From Bog-756 sp052326605 (GTDB lineage: Bacteria > Actinomycetota > Acidimicrobiia > Acidimicrobiales > RAAP-2): a DNA stretch of 64,000 nt. Where the stretch lies: positions 1 to 64,000 of the forward strand of contig JBKQMB010000042.1 in assembly GCA_052326605.1 (NCBI GenBank). The letters run 5' to 3'. Below, one piece after another: positions 1 to 7,075 of the stretch (position 1 is its first letter; every line of letters begins with the position of its first letter). A model generated the notes under the pieces. That model was not told the origin of the DNA. It saw only the letters and a list, made by a program, of their open reading frames with translations, and searched no databases. The translations under genes and the position numbers were made by a program.

Positions 1-424
1 TCCCGGCCAGGAGGAACGCAGGAGTCAGCTCAACGCGGGTTTGGCTGATTACAGATCGCGGGTTTCGCTGATCGCCGATCGCGGTTTTCGGTGATTACAG
101 AACGCGGGTTTCAGAGATCGCGCACAAAGCACATGGGCGAAGGTGTCCTGCGCCCGCTGGTGTGCGTCCAGTGGGTCCATGCCCATGGACCATACAGTGC
201 ATGCCGTCGCTACGGTCGGTCCTTGAGGCAACCGAGGCACTGGAGGCGACTCCCGCAGATCTGGCCAACGCGTACAAGGGTCGCCCAATAAGGCGCTGGT
301 CTCGGACGGCCAACGCGTCCCACATCGCCGGCTCTGAGCGTGGTTATGCGTGGCATCGGTCACGGACCCCTGCGGCACGCCTCCAGGGACAACCTCCCCG
401 GCAAACACCGTCAGCGCTGCCCCA
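1..424. other. Gene-poor left edge
   Basis: No convincing gene is seen here. All open frames are short and mutually overlapping and none looks like a known family. The only structure is the 23-bp tandem repeat described separately. A gene could end just left of the window, but this cannot be told from the sequence given. Confidence 0.5.
34..125. repeat. Four imperfect 23-bp tandem repeats, possible IS end
   Basis: Four direct units begin at 34, 57, 80 and 103. Each opens with CGCGG(G/T)TTT, and units 1 and 3 also share GTGATTACAGA-like tails. The period is exactly 23 bp, which is clear by eye. Multiple ~20-bp tandem repeats are typical of IS21-family termini, so this may be the right end of an element lying left of the window. 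That identity is inference, since no transposase is visible. Confidence 0.55.
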
Positions 425-452
425 TTGACATCGTCGGCGGGAGGTGTAATCT
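425..452 (+). promoter_or_regulatory. Predicted promoter of arsR-SRPBCC pair
   Basis: A perfect -35 TTGACA lies at 425-430, followed by a 16-bp spacer and a -10-like TAATCT at 447-452. The start point would fall at about 459-461, on or just before the ATG of the ArsR gene, so the mRNA is probably leaderless. The operator palindrome at 451-470 covers the -10 edge and start point. Confidence 0.55.
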
Positions 453-470
453 ACAACCAAATGGTTGTAG
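451..470. promoter_or_regulatory. Palindromic operator over the ArsR start codon
   Basis: CTACAACCA-AA-TGGTTGTAG is a perfect 9+2+9 inverted repeat. The ATG at 461 lies inside its right half. Its overlap with the predicted -10 and start point makes it a strong candidate autorepressor site for the ArsR-family protein encoded immediately downstream. Confidence 0.7.
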
Positions 471-814
471 ACACTCTTGAGCGCGAGAAACAGACCGACC
501 GGTTGTTTTTCGCGCTCAGCGATGCGACACGGCGCGACATCGTCACGAAGACTCTCGACCGTGAGCGCTCCGTAAGCGAGCTCGGCCGGCTGTATCCGAT
601 CAGCCTCACCGCGGTGCAGAAGCACGTCGAGGTCCTGGTCAACGCCGGTCTGGTCTCAAAGCACCGGAGCGGACGGGAACAACTCGTGCGCGGCGAGGTC
701 AACCAACTTCGCCGCGCGCACGAGCTTCTCGATGAACTCGAAACGGTGTGGCGGGCCCGCCTCGAACGGTTCGAGGACGTCCTCAACGAAACCACTGGGA
801 AGGAAAGCGAATGA
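461..814 (+). CDS. ArsR-family winged-helix transcriptional regulator
   Basis: A 117-aa ArsR/SmtB-type repressor, the usual length for the family. Residues about 10-85 form the winged helix (LFFALSDATRRDIV, SVSELGRLYPISLTAVQKHVEVL, GLVSKHRSGRE). No cysteine metal-binding motif is visible. It fits the non-metal ArsR subgroup that pairs with an SRPBCC (AHSA1) protein, which is the next gene and overlaps by 4 nt (ATGA). The 461 start is chosen because it sits 8 nt after a TAATCT box and under the palindrome; an in-frame GTG-type start at 350 would add a low-quality tail. Autorepression is inferred. Its ligand is unknown. Confidence 0.88.
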   Translation: MVVDTLEREKQTDRLFFALSDATRRDIVTKTLDRERSVSELGRLYPISLTAVQKHVEVLVNAGLVSKHRSGREQLVRGEVNQLRRAHELLDELETVWRARLERFEDVLNETTGKESE

Positions 815-1308
815 CCGTTTGGAATGTCGACAAGAACGCAGAGGCCAAGACAATGGTCATCACTGCGGAGTTCAAGACGTCCATCACCAACGTGTGGCAG
901 CTGTGGGCCGACCCGCGCCTACTTGAGCGGTGGTGGGGTCCGCCAGGATTCCCGTCCACCTTCGAGCATCACGACCTCACGCCGGGCGGCACGATCACCT
1001 ACTTCATGTCCGGCCCCGACGGCGGCGAAAGGTTCGACGGCACCTGGAATGTGATCGAGGTCGACGCACCGACCAGGCTCGTGGTCGAAGACGCCATCGT
1101 CGAAGATGACGGAACGCCAAGCGACGGCAATTCCATGACTCGCATGGAGATCGACATCGAAGCGGCGGGCGACACGACGCGCATGATCCTCACCACGCAT
1201 TTCGACTCGCTCGAAGGGATGGAGCAAGCGATCGCCATGGGCGTGGCCGAAGGCATGAAGGCGTGCATGTCCCAGATCAACGCCCTGCTCGCCGAGGTCG
1301 CTGCCTAG
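811..1308 (+). CDS. SRPBCC (AHSA1/START-like) domain protein
   Basis: A 165-aa SRPBCC-fold protein. The AHSA1 signature is clear: an N-terminal strand ITAEFKTSITNVWQLWADPRLLERWWGPPG, a central FDGTWNVIEVDAPTRLVVED, and a C-terminal helix in which GMEQAIAMGVAEGMKACMSQIN follows THFDSLEG. These proteins bind a hydrophobic ligand in a deep cavity. The ATG overlaps the arsR stop by 4 nt, so the two are translationally coupled. ArsR-SRPBCC pairs are common in actinobacteria and are thought to sense or handle small hydrophobic compounds. No specific ligand can be named. Confidence 0.88.
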   Translation: MTVWNVDKNAEAKTMVITAEFKTSITNVWQLWADPRLLERWWGPPGFPSTFEHHDLTPGGTITYFMSGPDGGERFDGTWNVIEVDAPTRLVVEDAIVEDDGTPSDGNSMTRMEIDIEAAGDTTRMILTTHFDSLEGMEQAIAMGVAEGMKACMSQINALLAEVAA

Positions 1309-1589
1309 GGGATTACTCCCAGCGGAAGACCTGGCCGCCAGCACCGGCTGACGACGGCCCACAACGCGAGCACGACCCATGCACGCGTGCCCGCATCGAC
1401 CGCGCCGCCCATGTCGCTACTGGGCCACATCCGCCAGAATCCCGCTCGGGTGGCGGCTTGTTGAGGGTGCAGCCGCACAGATCAAATCGATCTGCGACTG
1501 CCCCCTATCGCTGCCGGCTCGGTGACCCAGTGCGGCACATCGGGCAGCCTGCACCCAGAAGCCTCAGCAGGCGGGTTTAGCCTGTTTGG

Positions 1590-1958
1590 GTGAGACGGAT
1601 AGGGATCGCACTTACCGCAGTGGCCGCCATTGCATGTAGCTGTTCGACTTCGTCCACGACAGCGCCAAGCACCACAGCAGGTCTCGACGCCGGAACTCGC
1701 TCAGCGACGCTCGCATGTCTCCCGACCTTTGCGCCTGGCAGTTCAGAGCCAGACAGTGCCCTTGTCGGCAAGTCACTGAAAGCTGCGGAGACAACGGCAT
1801 CGGTCTCGCATCAGACGACACGGGTCGTCGCCCAGGATGGCACCTGCGCCAACATCACCTCAGACTTGGTCAGCAATCGTGCTGATCTTTGGATCGTGAA
1901 CGGTGTGGTCATCAAGGCTGAAGTGGAGGGATCGTTCGGCACAACTTCGTCGACATAG
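1590..1958 (+). CDS. Small putative lipoprotein
   Basis: A 122-aa unrecognised protein. It has a basic N-terminus (MRRIGIAL), a short hydrophobic stretch and a lipobox-like AIAC with Cys16, followed by a Ser/Thr-rich linker typical of actinobacterial lipoproteins. The mature part has two further cysteines, in LACLPTF and DGTCANI, which could pair. A TAGCCT box lies 6 nt before the GTG start, which suggests a leaderless transcript and supports this start. Function unknown. Confidence 0.6.
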   Translation: MRRIGIALTAVAAIACSCSTSSTTAPSTTAGLDAGTRSATLACLPTFAPGSSEPDSALVGKSLKAAETTASVSHQTTRVVAQDGTCANITSDLVSNRADLWIVNGVVIKAEVEGSFGTTSST

Positions 1959-2052
1959 CAATGGTGCTTGGCCGGAGTCCTCTGGGTGCCCCCGAACACC
2001 GGCTCGGGGCAGAAATCTGCAGCCTTGAGTTCGTCGATCTAACGTTGGGACT

Positions 2053-2571
2053 ATGGCGCCGAAGAAGCAGCCCACCGCCGAAGATCGGCATGACGCCGTC
2101 CTCGTCACCCTGAACGGTCTTGCGTCGGGTTCGGAATTCGAGCCAATCATCGAGAAGCTCGGTGCTCTGCACATTCGACACAACACGTTTCCAGCCGAGG
2201 AGCTACTCGAGTTGGCCTCGGATGCCATCGATGAGTCGGGGGCCACCACGTCTAACCCGATCGATTTCGAGAAGATCCGAGATAGATTCCTTCCCGAGCA
2301 CCGGTTCTCCGGCAAGAACCAGCACTACAAGAGCAAGTACGCCATAACGGCTGCCGCCATGATCCACGGCGGCGTCTATCCCGACCTGTTGGATGATGCC
2401 GCGTGGTGGCAGACCGATGACCTCTGGGTTTACTCGTTCTTCGCTCTCCTCATCTTCGTAAGGGCTGCAGCCGAACGCACCGGGCGATCAGTCGAAGAGA
2501 TCGCCGTCTCCATTGCCAATCGTCGGATGGTCCAGCTTGATTCGGTCGAGCACCGGGAAGGCGCAGGCTGA
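2053..2571 (+). CDS. Hypothetical protein, 172 aa
   Basis: An unrecognised soluble protein. The N-terminal third is charged and helical. The middle contains FEKIRDRFLPEHRFSGKNQH, then an alanine-rich helix AITAAAMIHGG. A hydrophobic stretch WVYSFFALLIFVRAAAERTG near residues 137-156 could be a buried helix or a weak membrane segment. TAACGT lies 7 nt before the ATG, so a leaderless start is likely. It stands alone between the lipoprotein and the 660-aa protein. I cannot assign a family. Confidence 0.6.
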   Translation: MAPKKQPTAEDRHDAVLVTLNGLASGSEFEPIIEKLGALHIRHNTFPAEELLELASDAIDESGATTSNPIDFEKIRDRFLPEHRFSGKNQHYKSKYAITAAAMIHGGVYPDLLDDAAWWQTDDLWVYSFFALLIFVRAAAERTGRSVEEIAVSIANRRMVQLDSVEHREGAG

Positions 2572-2759
2572 CACGGCCTGACTCGACGACGGCACCATCC
2601 GCCAGCAACAAGGTCCACCACGTAGGCGTAGCGATCACCTGGTTCGTGCTCACTGCACGGAAGGATGACTGCCCAAGTGGTGCGCACAATTCTGGCTAAT
2701 CGGAACTCGGAACAGGGACTTCATTTCCTGGCCTCAATCTTCCGTGCGCCGATCCCCAC

Positions 2760-4742
2760 ATGAAGCACGGGACATGCGGCGGCCCGTCAGGTCATGGAAA
2801 ACTCAGCCTCATGCTGCTCGATTTCGCCCACGAGGACGAGGAAGGATTCGTAGCGGCCAGGGAGATGCTGCTCGGTCGGTTCTCCCGCTGGCTGGCGGGA
2901 GAAGACCGGTACTCGATCGAGGAGATCGAGGCACTGGTTGGAGACGCTGGCGTCGCCCTCGACTGGAAGTGGAGCTACGGGGGCGGAGAGCTGGCAACGT
3001 GGCGCACCGGTGACGTTGCCGAGTTCCTCCTCGAGTGGTGCCCACGGAAACTCAGCGTGACCCAGGTCGACTGCATCACGGTCCCCCCGGCCCTGATCTC
3101 GTTCCTGAGATTCCTCGACGACCAGGCCCTCCTCGGTCCCGGGTCGGCCGCCATCGACCGGCTCATCGATGTGGTCGCATCGCTGGCCGACGAGTTCGTT
3201 GTGGCCATGGGTGACCGCTCCAAGTTCGGCCTGGCCAAGTCGATGTTCACCGCAGCCAGCGACGAAGGGGTCGACACGACCGACCCCGCCGAGCTCCAAG
3301 CCTGGATGGCGCGCTTCAACGACCGGCCGGAGGCGGAACGCCACCGGCTGCTGCCCGACTCGGCGTTCTCGGGGCCACCGACCCGGCGCAGCCTGCCGCC
3401 GGTCGCGGTGCCGGCCCACGACGACGTGGCCGCATCGAGGGAGGCGGCACCGATCCTCGCGATGTTTCGGGACCTCGCCGCCTACGTCGGCGCAGGGCGC
3501 AAGCTGACCCAGAAGGGCCACCTGACTCTGGCTGACGCCTGGGCCCTGGTCGAGCTGCTCGGAACCGGTGACCTGATGGATGAGCAGATCGGGGACCGGA
3601 CATTCCGGACGACCAGCTCAGACGAGCTCTTCCGGCTCCGGCAGGTCTTCGCCTGGGCCAAGAAGGCGGGCGTCGTGCGGGTGGTCCACGGCAAGGTTGT
3701 CGCCACCAAACGCGGCGTGGGGCTTGCTGAGGGCCTCGGCGGGTCGTTCGACCGCGCGGTTGATGCCCTGCTGGCCATCGGGCCGCTCACGTCCCAGCGG
3801 TTCCCCGACGCATGGTTCACCTGGCCCGAGGTCGACAAGGTGCTCGACTCGGTGAGCGCCCACCTTCTCATCGCACCGTACGGGGCCCAGGCTGCGTTCC
3901 CGCTGGAGGACATTGCCGCAACGGCCACAGGTGTGGTGCTCGACGCGTTCAGCTTCCAGATTGGAGACGATGAGGTGGCGCGGAGGGTGAGGACCGATAT
4001 CACCGACATCGTGGACGCGTTCGAGCTGGCTGGCGTGGTCAAGCGGATCGGTACCGGTGACCCGGGTGACAGCCGCCGGCGGCCGGGGGGATCGGTGGTG
4101 CTCACCCCGGCCGGTGTGGTCTGCGCGAGGCGGCTGCTCGCTGCCGCGGGTTACGAAACCCCCGCCGCCGGTCGATTCGCCGGCAGCGGCGCGACGGACC
4201 TGCTGTTGGGCACCGACGGGGAAGACATCTCGGTCGCCTACGGAGAGGCAATGGCCTGGCGTACCGCTCGTCAGCCCGACGAGGCAGCCGCCGAGATGTC
4301 CAACGCGGTGCGGGAGCTCGACGACCCTGTCCTGCGGAACCTCGGTCTGGCCATCCTTGCGGAGATCGGTTCCGACGTGGCTACGCCGTACGTCCGTGAG
4401 CTTGCTTCGGAACCCGCGACTCGCGGCTTCGCCCTGTGCTGGTTGGTCGACCAAGGCCAGGTCGGGGAAGAGGAACTCTTCGACCCATCGGACGTGCCGG
4501 GGTTCGTCGATGTTCTCGGATATCGCATGGTGAAGGGTGGGCCGGACGGCCTGATCTCGACGCTGGCGCTGACCGGCGACCACGGAAGACAGGTCGACGT
4601 GGTCGCCGGCATGTGGAAGGCGCCGTCACCTATGACCGAGCTGGTGCTCACGGCGGTCTCCCAGGTGCACCCGACGAAGGTGGTGGCCAAGGCAGCCCGC
4701 AAGGCGCTCTTCAAGCGACGCAGCTCATGGGGCGACGCCTGA
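2760..4742 (+). CDS. Large hypothetical protein (winged-helix and HEAT-like regions)
   Basis: A 660-aa protein of an actinobacterial family I cannot name with a function. Residues 1-110 look helical with acidic segments. About residues 240-330 carry LTQKGHLTLADAWALVELLGTGD and a following helix-turn-helix-like stretch. The region after residue 400 has another winged-helix-like segment (DIVDAFELAGVVKRI, VLTPAGVV). The C-terminal 200 residues are repeated short helices like HEAT repeats. The family's own start may be the ATG at 2811 (MLLDFAHEDEEG), since the first 17 residues look unlike it. It precedes the MNT/HEPN pair on the same strand, 90 bp away. No catalytic motif was found. Confidence 0.7.
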   Translation: MKHGTCGGPSGHGKLSLMLLDFAHEDEEGFVAAREMLLGRFSRWLAGEDRYSIEEIEALVGDAGVALDWKWSYGGGELATWRTGDVAEFLLEWCPRKLSVTQVDCITVPPALISFLRFLDDQALLGPGSAAIDRLIDVVASLADEFVVAMGDRSKFGLAKSMFTAASDEGVDTTDPAELQAWMARFNDRPEAERHRLLPDSAFSGPPTRRSLPPVAVPAHDDVAASREAAPILAMFRDLAAYVGAGRKLTQKGHLTLADAWALVELLGTGDLMDEQIGDRTFRTTSSDELFRLRQVFAWAKKAGVVRVVHGKVVATKRGVGLAEGLGGSFDRAVDALLAIGPLTSQRFPDAWFTWPEVDKVLDSVSAHLLIAPYGAQAAFPLEDIAATATGVVLDAFSFQIGDDEVARRVRTDITDIVDAFELAGVVKRIGTGDPGDSRRRPGGSVVLTPAGVVCARRLLAAAGYETPAAGRFAGSGATDLLLGTDGEDISVAYGEAMAWRTARQPDEAAAEMSNAVRELDDPVLRNLGLAILAEIGSDVATPYVRELASEPATRGFALCWLVDQGQVGEEELFDPSDVPGFVDVLGYRMVKGGPDGLISTLALTGDHGRQVDVVAGMWKAPSPMTELVLTAVSQVHPTKVVAKAARKALFKRRSSWGDA

Positions 4743-4785
4743 GCCCACGCATCGGGCGACGGACTCCGGTCAGCGACCAAGAAAT

Positions 4786-4832
4786 GTCGCAATAAAGCGC
4801 ACATATATGCGAGAAAGTGCGATAATAGATCC
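4786..4832 (+). promoter_or_regulatory. Promoter/operator with repeated TGCGA motifs before the MNT gene
   Basis: This AT-richer strip carries TCGCA at 4787-4791 and TGCGA at 4808-4812 and 4818-4822, with CGCACATATATGCG at 4798-4811 as a near-palindrome. GATAAT at 4821-4826 is a good -10 box, 6 nt from the ATG at 4833. Overlapping half-sites at the -10 suggest autoregulation by the HTH-containing MNT protein. This is inference. Confidence 0.5.
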
Positions 4833-5450
4833 ATGGATTACATGAATCCGGTGGAGGCTTTGATTCCGGGCGTGCAGGGTCGTGTCTTGACCGTACTGGC
4901 CCGGACCGAAGCGGAATTGACCATGCGGTCGGTTGCCGAGCTGGCGGGCGTGAGTGCCAACCAGGCCACCGTCGTACTCAACCGGCTGGTACGTCTCGGG
5001 CTCGTGGAGCGCCGGGATGTGGGAGCTGCCGCCCTGGTGCGTCTGGTCCGCGAGAACGAGGCAGCACGGTCCGTGCTTTCACTCGTGGACCTCCGACAGG
5101 GTGTCTTGGCTCGTCTGGCGGGGGAGGCGAGGAAGGTCCGACCTGTCCCGACCTGCCTCGCAGTATTCGGTTCGTTCGCTCGTGGTGAAGCGCACGAGAA
5201 CAGCGACGTCGACGTGCTAGTCGTACCGCCTCCCGCTGCTCAGGCCGACGGTGGCCAGTGGACGGCGGCGCTCGGCCAGTGGTCAGACCGGGCGGCTCGG
5301 ATCGCCGGTAATCCGGTCAATCTTCTCGAAGCCCCAGTGGAGGAGTTGCCGAGACTGGTCCGTCGCGAGCGAGCACCGTGGCGGACGATTGTCGAAGAGG
5401 CAGTCGTACTGATTGGCGCCTTCCCGTCGGAAGTCCGAGCCGCGTCATGA
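4833..5450 (+). CDS. HTH-MNT nucleotidyltransferase (HEPN/MNT antitoxin-like)
   Basis: A 205-aa two-domain protein. Residues about 14-72 are a MarR-like winged helix (LTMRSVAELAGVSANQATVVLNRLVRLGLVERR). Residues about 105-195 are a minimal nucleotidyltransferase with GSFARGE at 113-119 and the catalytic pair SDVDV (Asp125, Asp127). MNT proteins paired with HEPN proteins act as antitoxins that AMPylate or otherwise neutralise the HEPN RNase. The HEPN-like gene follows with an ATGA overlap, and the fused HTH suggests operon autoregulation. A GATAAT box 6 nt before the start points to leaderless expression. Confidence 0.82.
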   Translation: MDYMNPVEALIPGVQGRVLTVLARTEAELTMRSVAELAGVSANQATVVLNRLVRLGLVERRDVGAAALVRLVRENEAARSVLSLVDLRQGVLARLAGEARKVRPVPTCLAVFGSFARGEAHENSDVDVLVVPPPAAQADGGQWTAALGQWSDRAARIAGNPVNLLEAPVEELPRLVRRERAPWRTIVEEAVVLIGAFPSEVRAAS

Positions 5451-5866
5451 CGGCTGCACGCCGCCAGACGCAGACGAGACCCGCTTCAGCTGCTGATGCC
5501 CGCGCCTATCTGGACAAGGCCCGGGAGTTTCTTCGGGCCGCCCAGGACTCGCTCGAGCTCGGGAACCGTGTGGCCGCGGCTGGGAACGCGGTCCAAGCTG
5601 GCATCGGTGCCGCGGACGCCATTGCGGCAGCCCGGGCAGCGGTTGTCTGGAAGGGAGAACACTCGCAGGCCCCGGCTCACCTGGAGAAGGTCGGTGGCGA
5701 AGAGGGACGGAAGGCAGCTCCTCACCTCCGCCGACTCCTGCCGCTGAAGAACCGGGCGGAGTACGACCCCGAACCGATCTCTGCAACCGAAGCGAAGGGG
5801 GCCGTCACCGCCGCTGCCCGCATGGTGCGAATCGCCGAGCAGACAGTGAAAGAGGTCGAGCGCTGA
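5447..5866 (+). CDS. HEPN-domain protein, putative toxin partner
   Basis: A 139-aa mostly helical protein whose ATG overlaps the MNT stop by 4 nt. The helix pattern DARAYLDKAREFLRAAQDSLE, then NAVQAGIGAADAI, then LLPLKNRAEYDPEPIS matches HEPN proteins that accompany MNT partners. The last segment sits where RNase HEPN proteins carry R-x4-6-H. Here Arg103 is followed by AEYDPEP with no histidine, so the canonical ribonuclease residue is missing or replaced. It may be a non-catalytic HEPN or a variant. Toxin function is inferred from context. Confidence 0.72.
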   Translation: MTAARRQTQTRPASAADARAYLDKAREFLRAAQDSLELGNRVAAAGNAVQAGIGAADAIAAARAAVVWKGEHSQAPAHLEKVGGEEGRKAAPHLRRLLPLKNRAEYDPEPISATEAKGAVTAAARMVRIAEQTVKEVER

Positions 5867-5893
5867 GCACCGTGGTTCCTCGTTCCGAGGACC

Positions 5894-5918
5894 GATTCCA
5901 TCCCTACTTTATCCCTAC
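5894..5918. repeat. Left copy of imperfect direct repeat flanking scar
   Basis: GATTCCA plus TCCCTAC-TTT-ATCCCTAC. A second copy at 6118-6149 keeps GATTCCA and ATCCCT-CCTTG-ATCCCTAC with a 6-bp insertion. The two copies bracket the acyl-CoA dehydrogenase 3' remnant and lie just upstream of a dead integrase, so they may be arm-type or attachment sites. This is inference. Confidence 0.45.
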
Positions 5919-6010
5919 AACTCAGCGCAACTGGGTGGATCCAGCACGACTCGCTCCGGAATAGCCGCAGGTCAGCGCACTGGGGGCGACCTGCTGGACC
6001 CCCAGACCCG

Positions 6011-6079
6011 AGCACCCAGATCTACGAGGGCACCAACCAGATCCAGCGGGTGGTGATTGCAAAGAAGCTGCTGGGATAG
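6011..6079 (+). pseudogene. 3'-terminal fragment of an acyl-CoA dehydrogenase gene
   Basis: In the frame ending at TAG 6077-6079 the sequence reads STQIYEGTNQIQRVVIAKKLLG and stops. This is the invariant C-terminus of acyl-CoA dehydrogenases (family consensus QIYEGTNQIQR.VIA..LL). Nothing upstream continues the family. The fragment is therefore either a gene stub or a copied 3' end used as an integration target. A degenerate tyrosine integrase begins 90 bp downstream, which fits an att site regenerating the gene's 3' end. Confidence 0.75.
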
Positions 6080-6117
6080 GGTTTTCGGGTCCGCCGGCCG
6101 ATCGCTCGTCGGGTCGA

Positions 6118-6149
6118 GATTCCACCTCGCATCCCTCCTTGATCCCTAC
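6118..6149. repeat. Right copy of imperfect direct repeat flanking scar
   Basis: This is the partner of 5894-5918. It shares GATTCCA and two ATCCCT-type blocks in the same order, and lies 20 bp before the ATG of the dead integrase. Confidence 0.45.
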
Positions 6150-6168
6150 TCCGCTGTTGTGGAACTTC

Positions 6169-6794
6169 ATGGCGACCGTGCGGGAACGCTCTCCGGTGGC
6201 GTGGGAGGTCCGGGCCTTCACCGGCCGTGATCCCAGGGGGCGCCCCACCCAGGTGAGTCGGACCGTGAGGGGCACCAAACGCGACGCCAACCAGGTGGGG
6301 ACGCCGGGCTCACCGTCCGCCGCAGCTCCGATGCCGGAGAGGTCACCACGGGCGAGCTGGTCGACCTGTGGACCGACCGGAACGAGCCGACGTGGGCCGT
6401 CTCGGCCGCCCAGAACCAGAAGAGCCGGTTCGGCCAGATCAAGACCGGTCCCATCGCCAAGGTCCGACTTGTCCGGCTGACTGCGGTTGATGTCGACCGG
6501 TGGCACGCCCGCATGGCCCGCAGCGGTGTGGGGGAGGGGTCGATCCGCCACCAGCACCAGGCAATTCGGGTGGCGGGGACCCGGGCGGTGCGGTGGGGCT
6601 GGGTCACGACCAAGGTGGTCGCGGTGGCCCAACTCGGGCGACGCGAGCAGGCGAATCGGGGAGCACTGGAGGAGGACGAAGTGCGCCGGGCGTTGACCGC
6701 CGTCGAGGAGCCGGTCGACGACTGCCAGGTCGAACCAGCGACATCGGTGGCCCTCCGAGCCGCCGTCACCGGAGCCCGGCGCTCCGAGCTATGT
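6169..6794 (+). pseudogene. Degenerate tyrosine integrase, catalytic half missing
   Basis: From ATG 6169 one frame reads as the N-terminal arm-binding part of actinobacterial phage/ICE integrases (RERSPVAWEVRAFTGRDPRGRP, SRTVRGTKRDANQV). Near 6280-6320 the homology shifts to another frame (TTGELVDLWTDRNEPTW, GPIAKVRLVRLTAVDVDRWHARM, AVRWGWV, LEEDEVRRALTAVEE, AAVTGARRSELC). Similarity stops at about 6794, before the R-H-R-Y catalytic core is complete. The gene has thus lost its frame and its active site and is a relic of an integrated element. Confidence 0.82.
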
Positions 6795-7075
6795 TCCCCC
6801 CATCGCCGACGCCATGGAGACGATCACGCCACTCGGGCATCTTCGCTGGATCGCCTAATCATTGTTGTGGGACGTTCCAGTGACGAGCCCCTCCCACAGA
6901 CAGCTTTCCATCCTGCGCTGCCTTCAGATCTGAAATTCGGAGTGTCATTGCTGCGTCATTCCGCTGACGATCAGGCGTGCGTCATCAGGCACGGTCGGCC
7001 TGTTCGGCGGACAAGAGACGCAGGAATTCGTCGGCAGCTGCTTCCAACGTCCCTCTGGTCCCCCTCTTCAGTGAA
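6795..7075. other. Non-coding stretch after the integrase relic
   Basis: No gene, hairpin or known repeat was recognised. The open frame running through it continues the integrase frame but loses all family similarity, consistent with deletion of the integrase 3' half. Confidence 0.4.
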
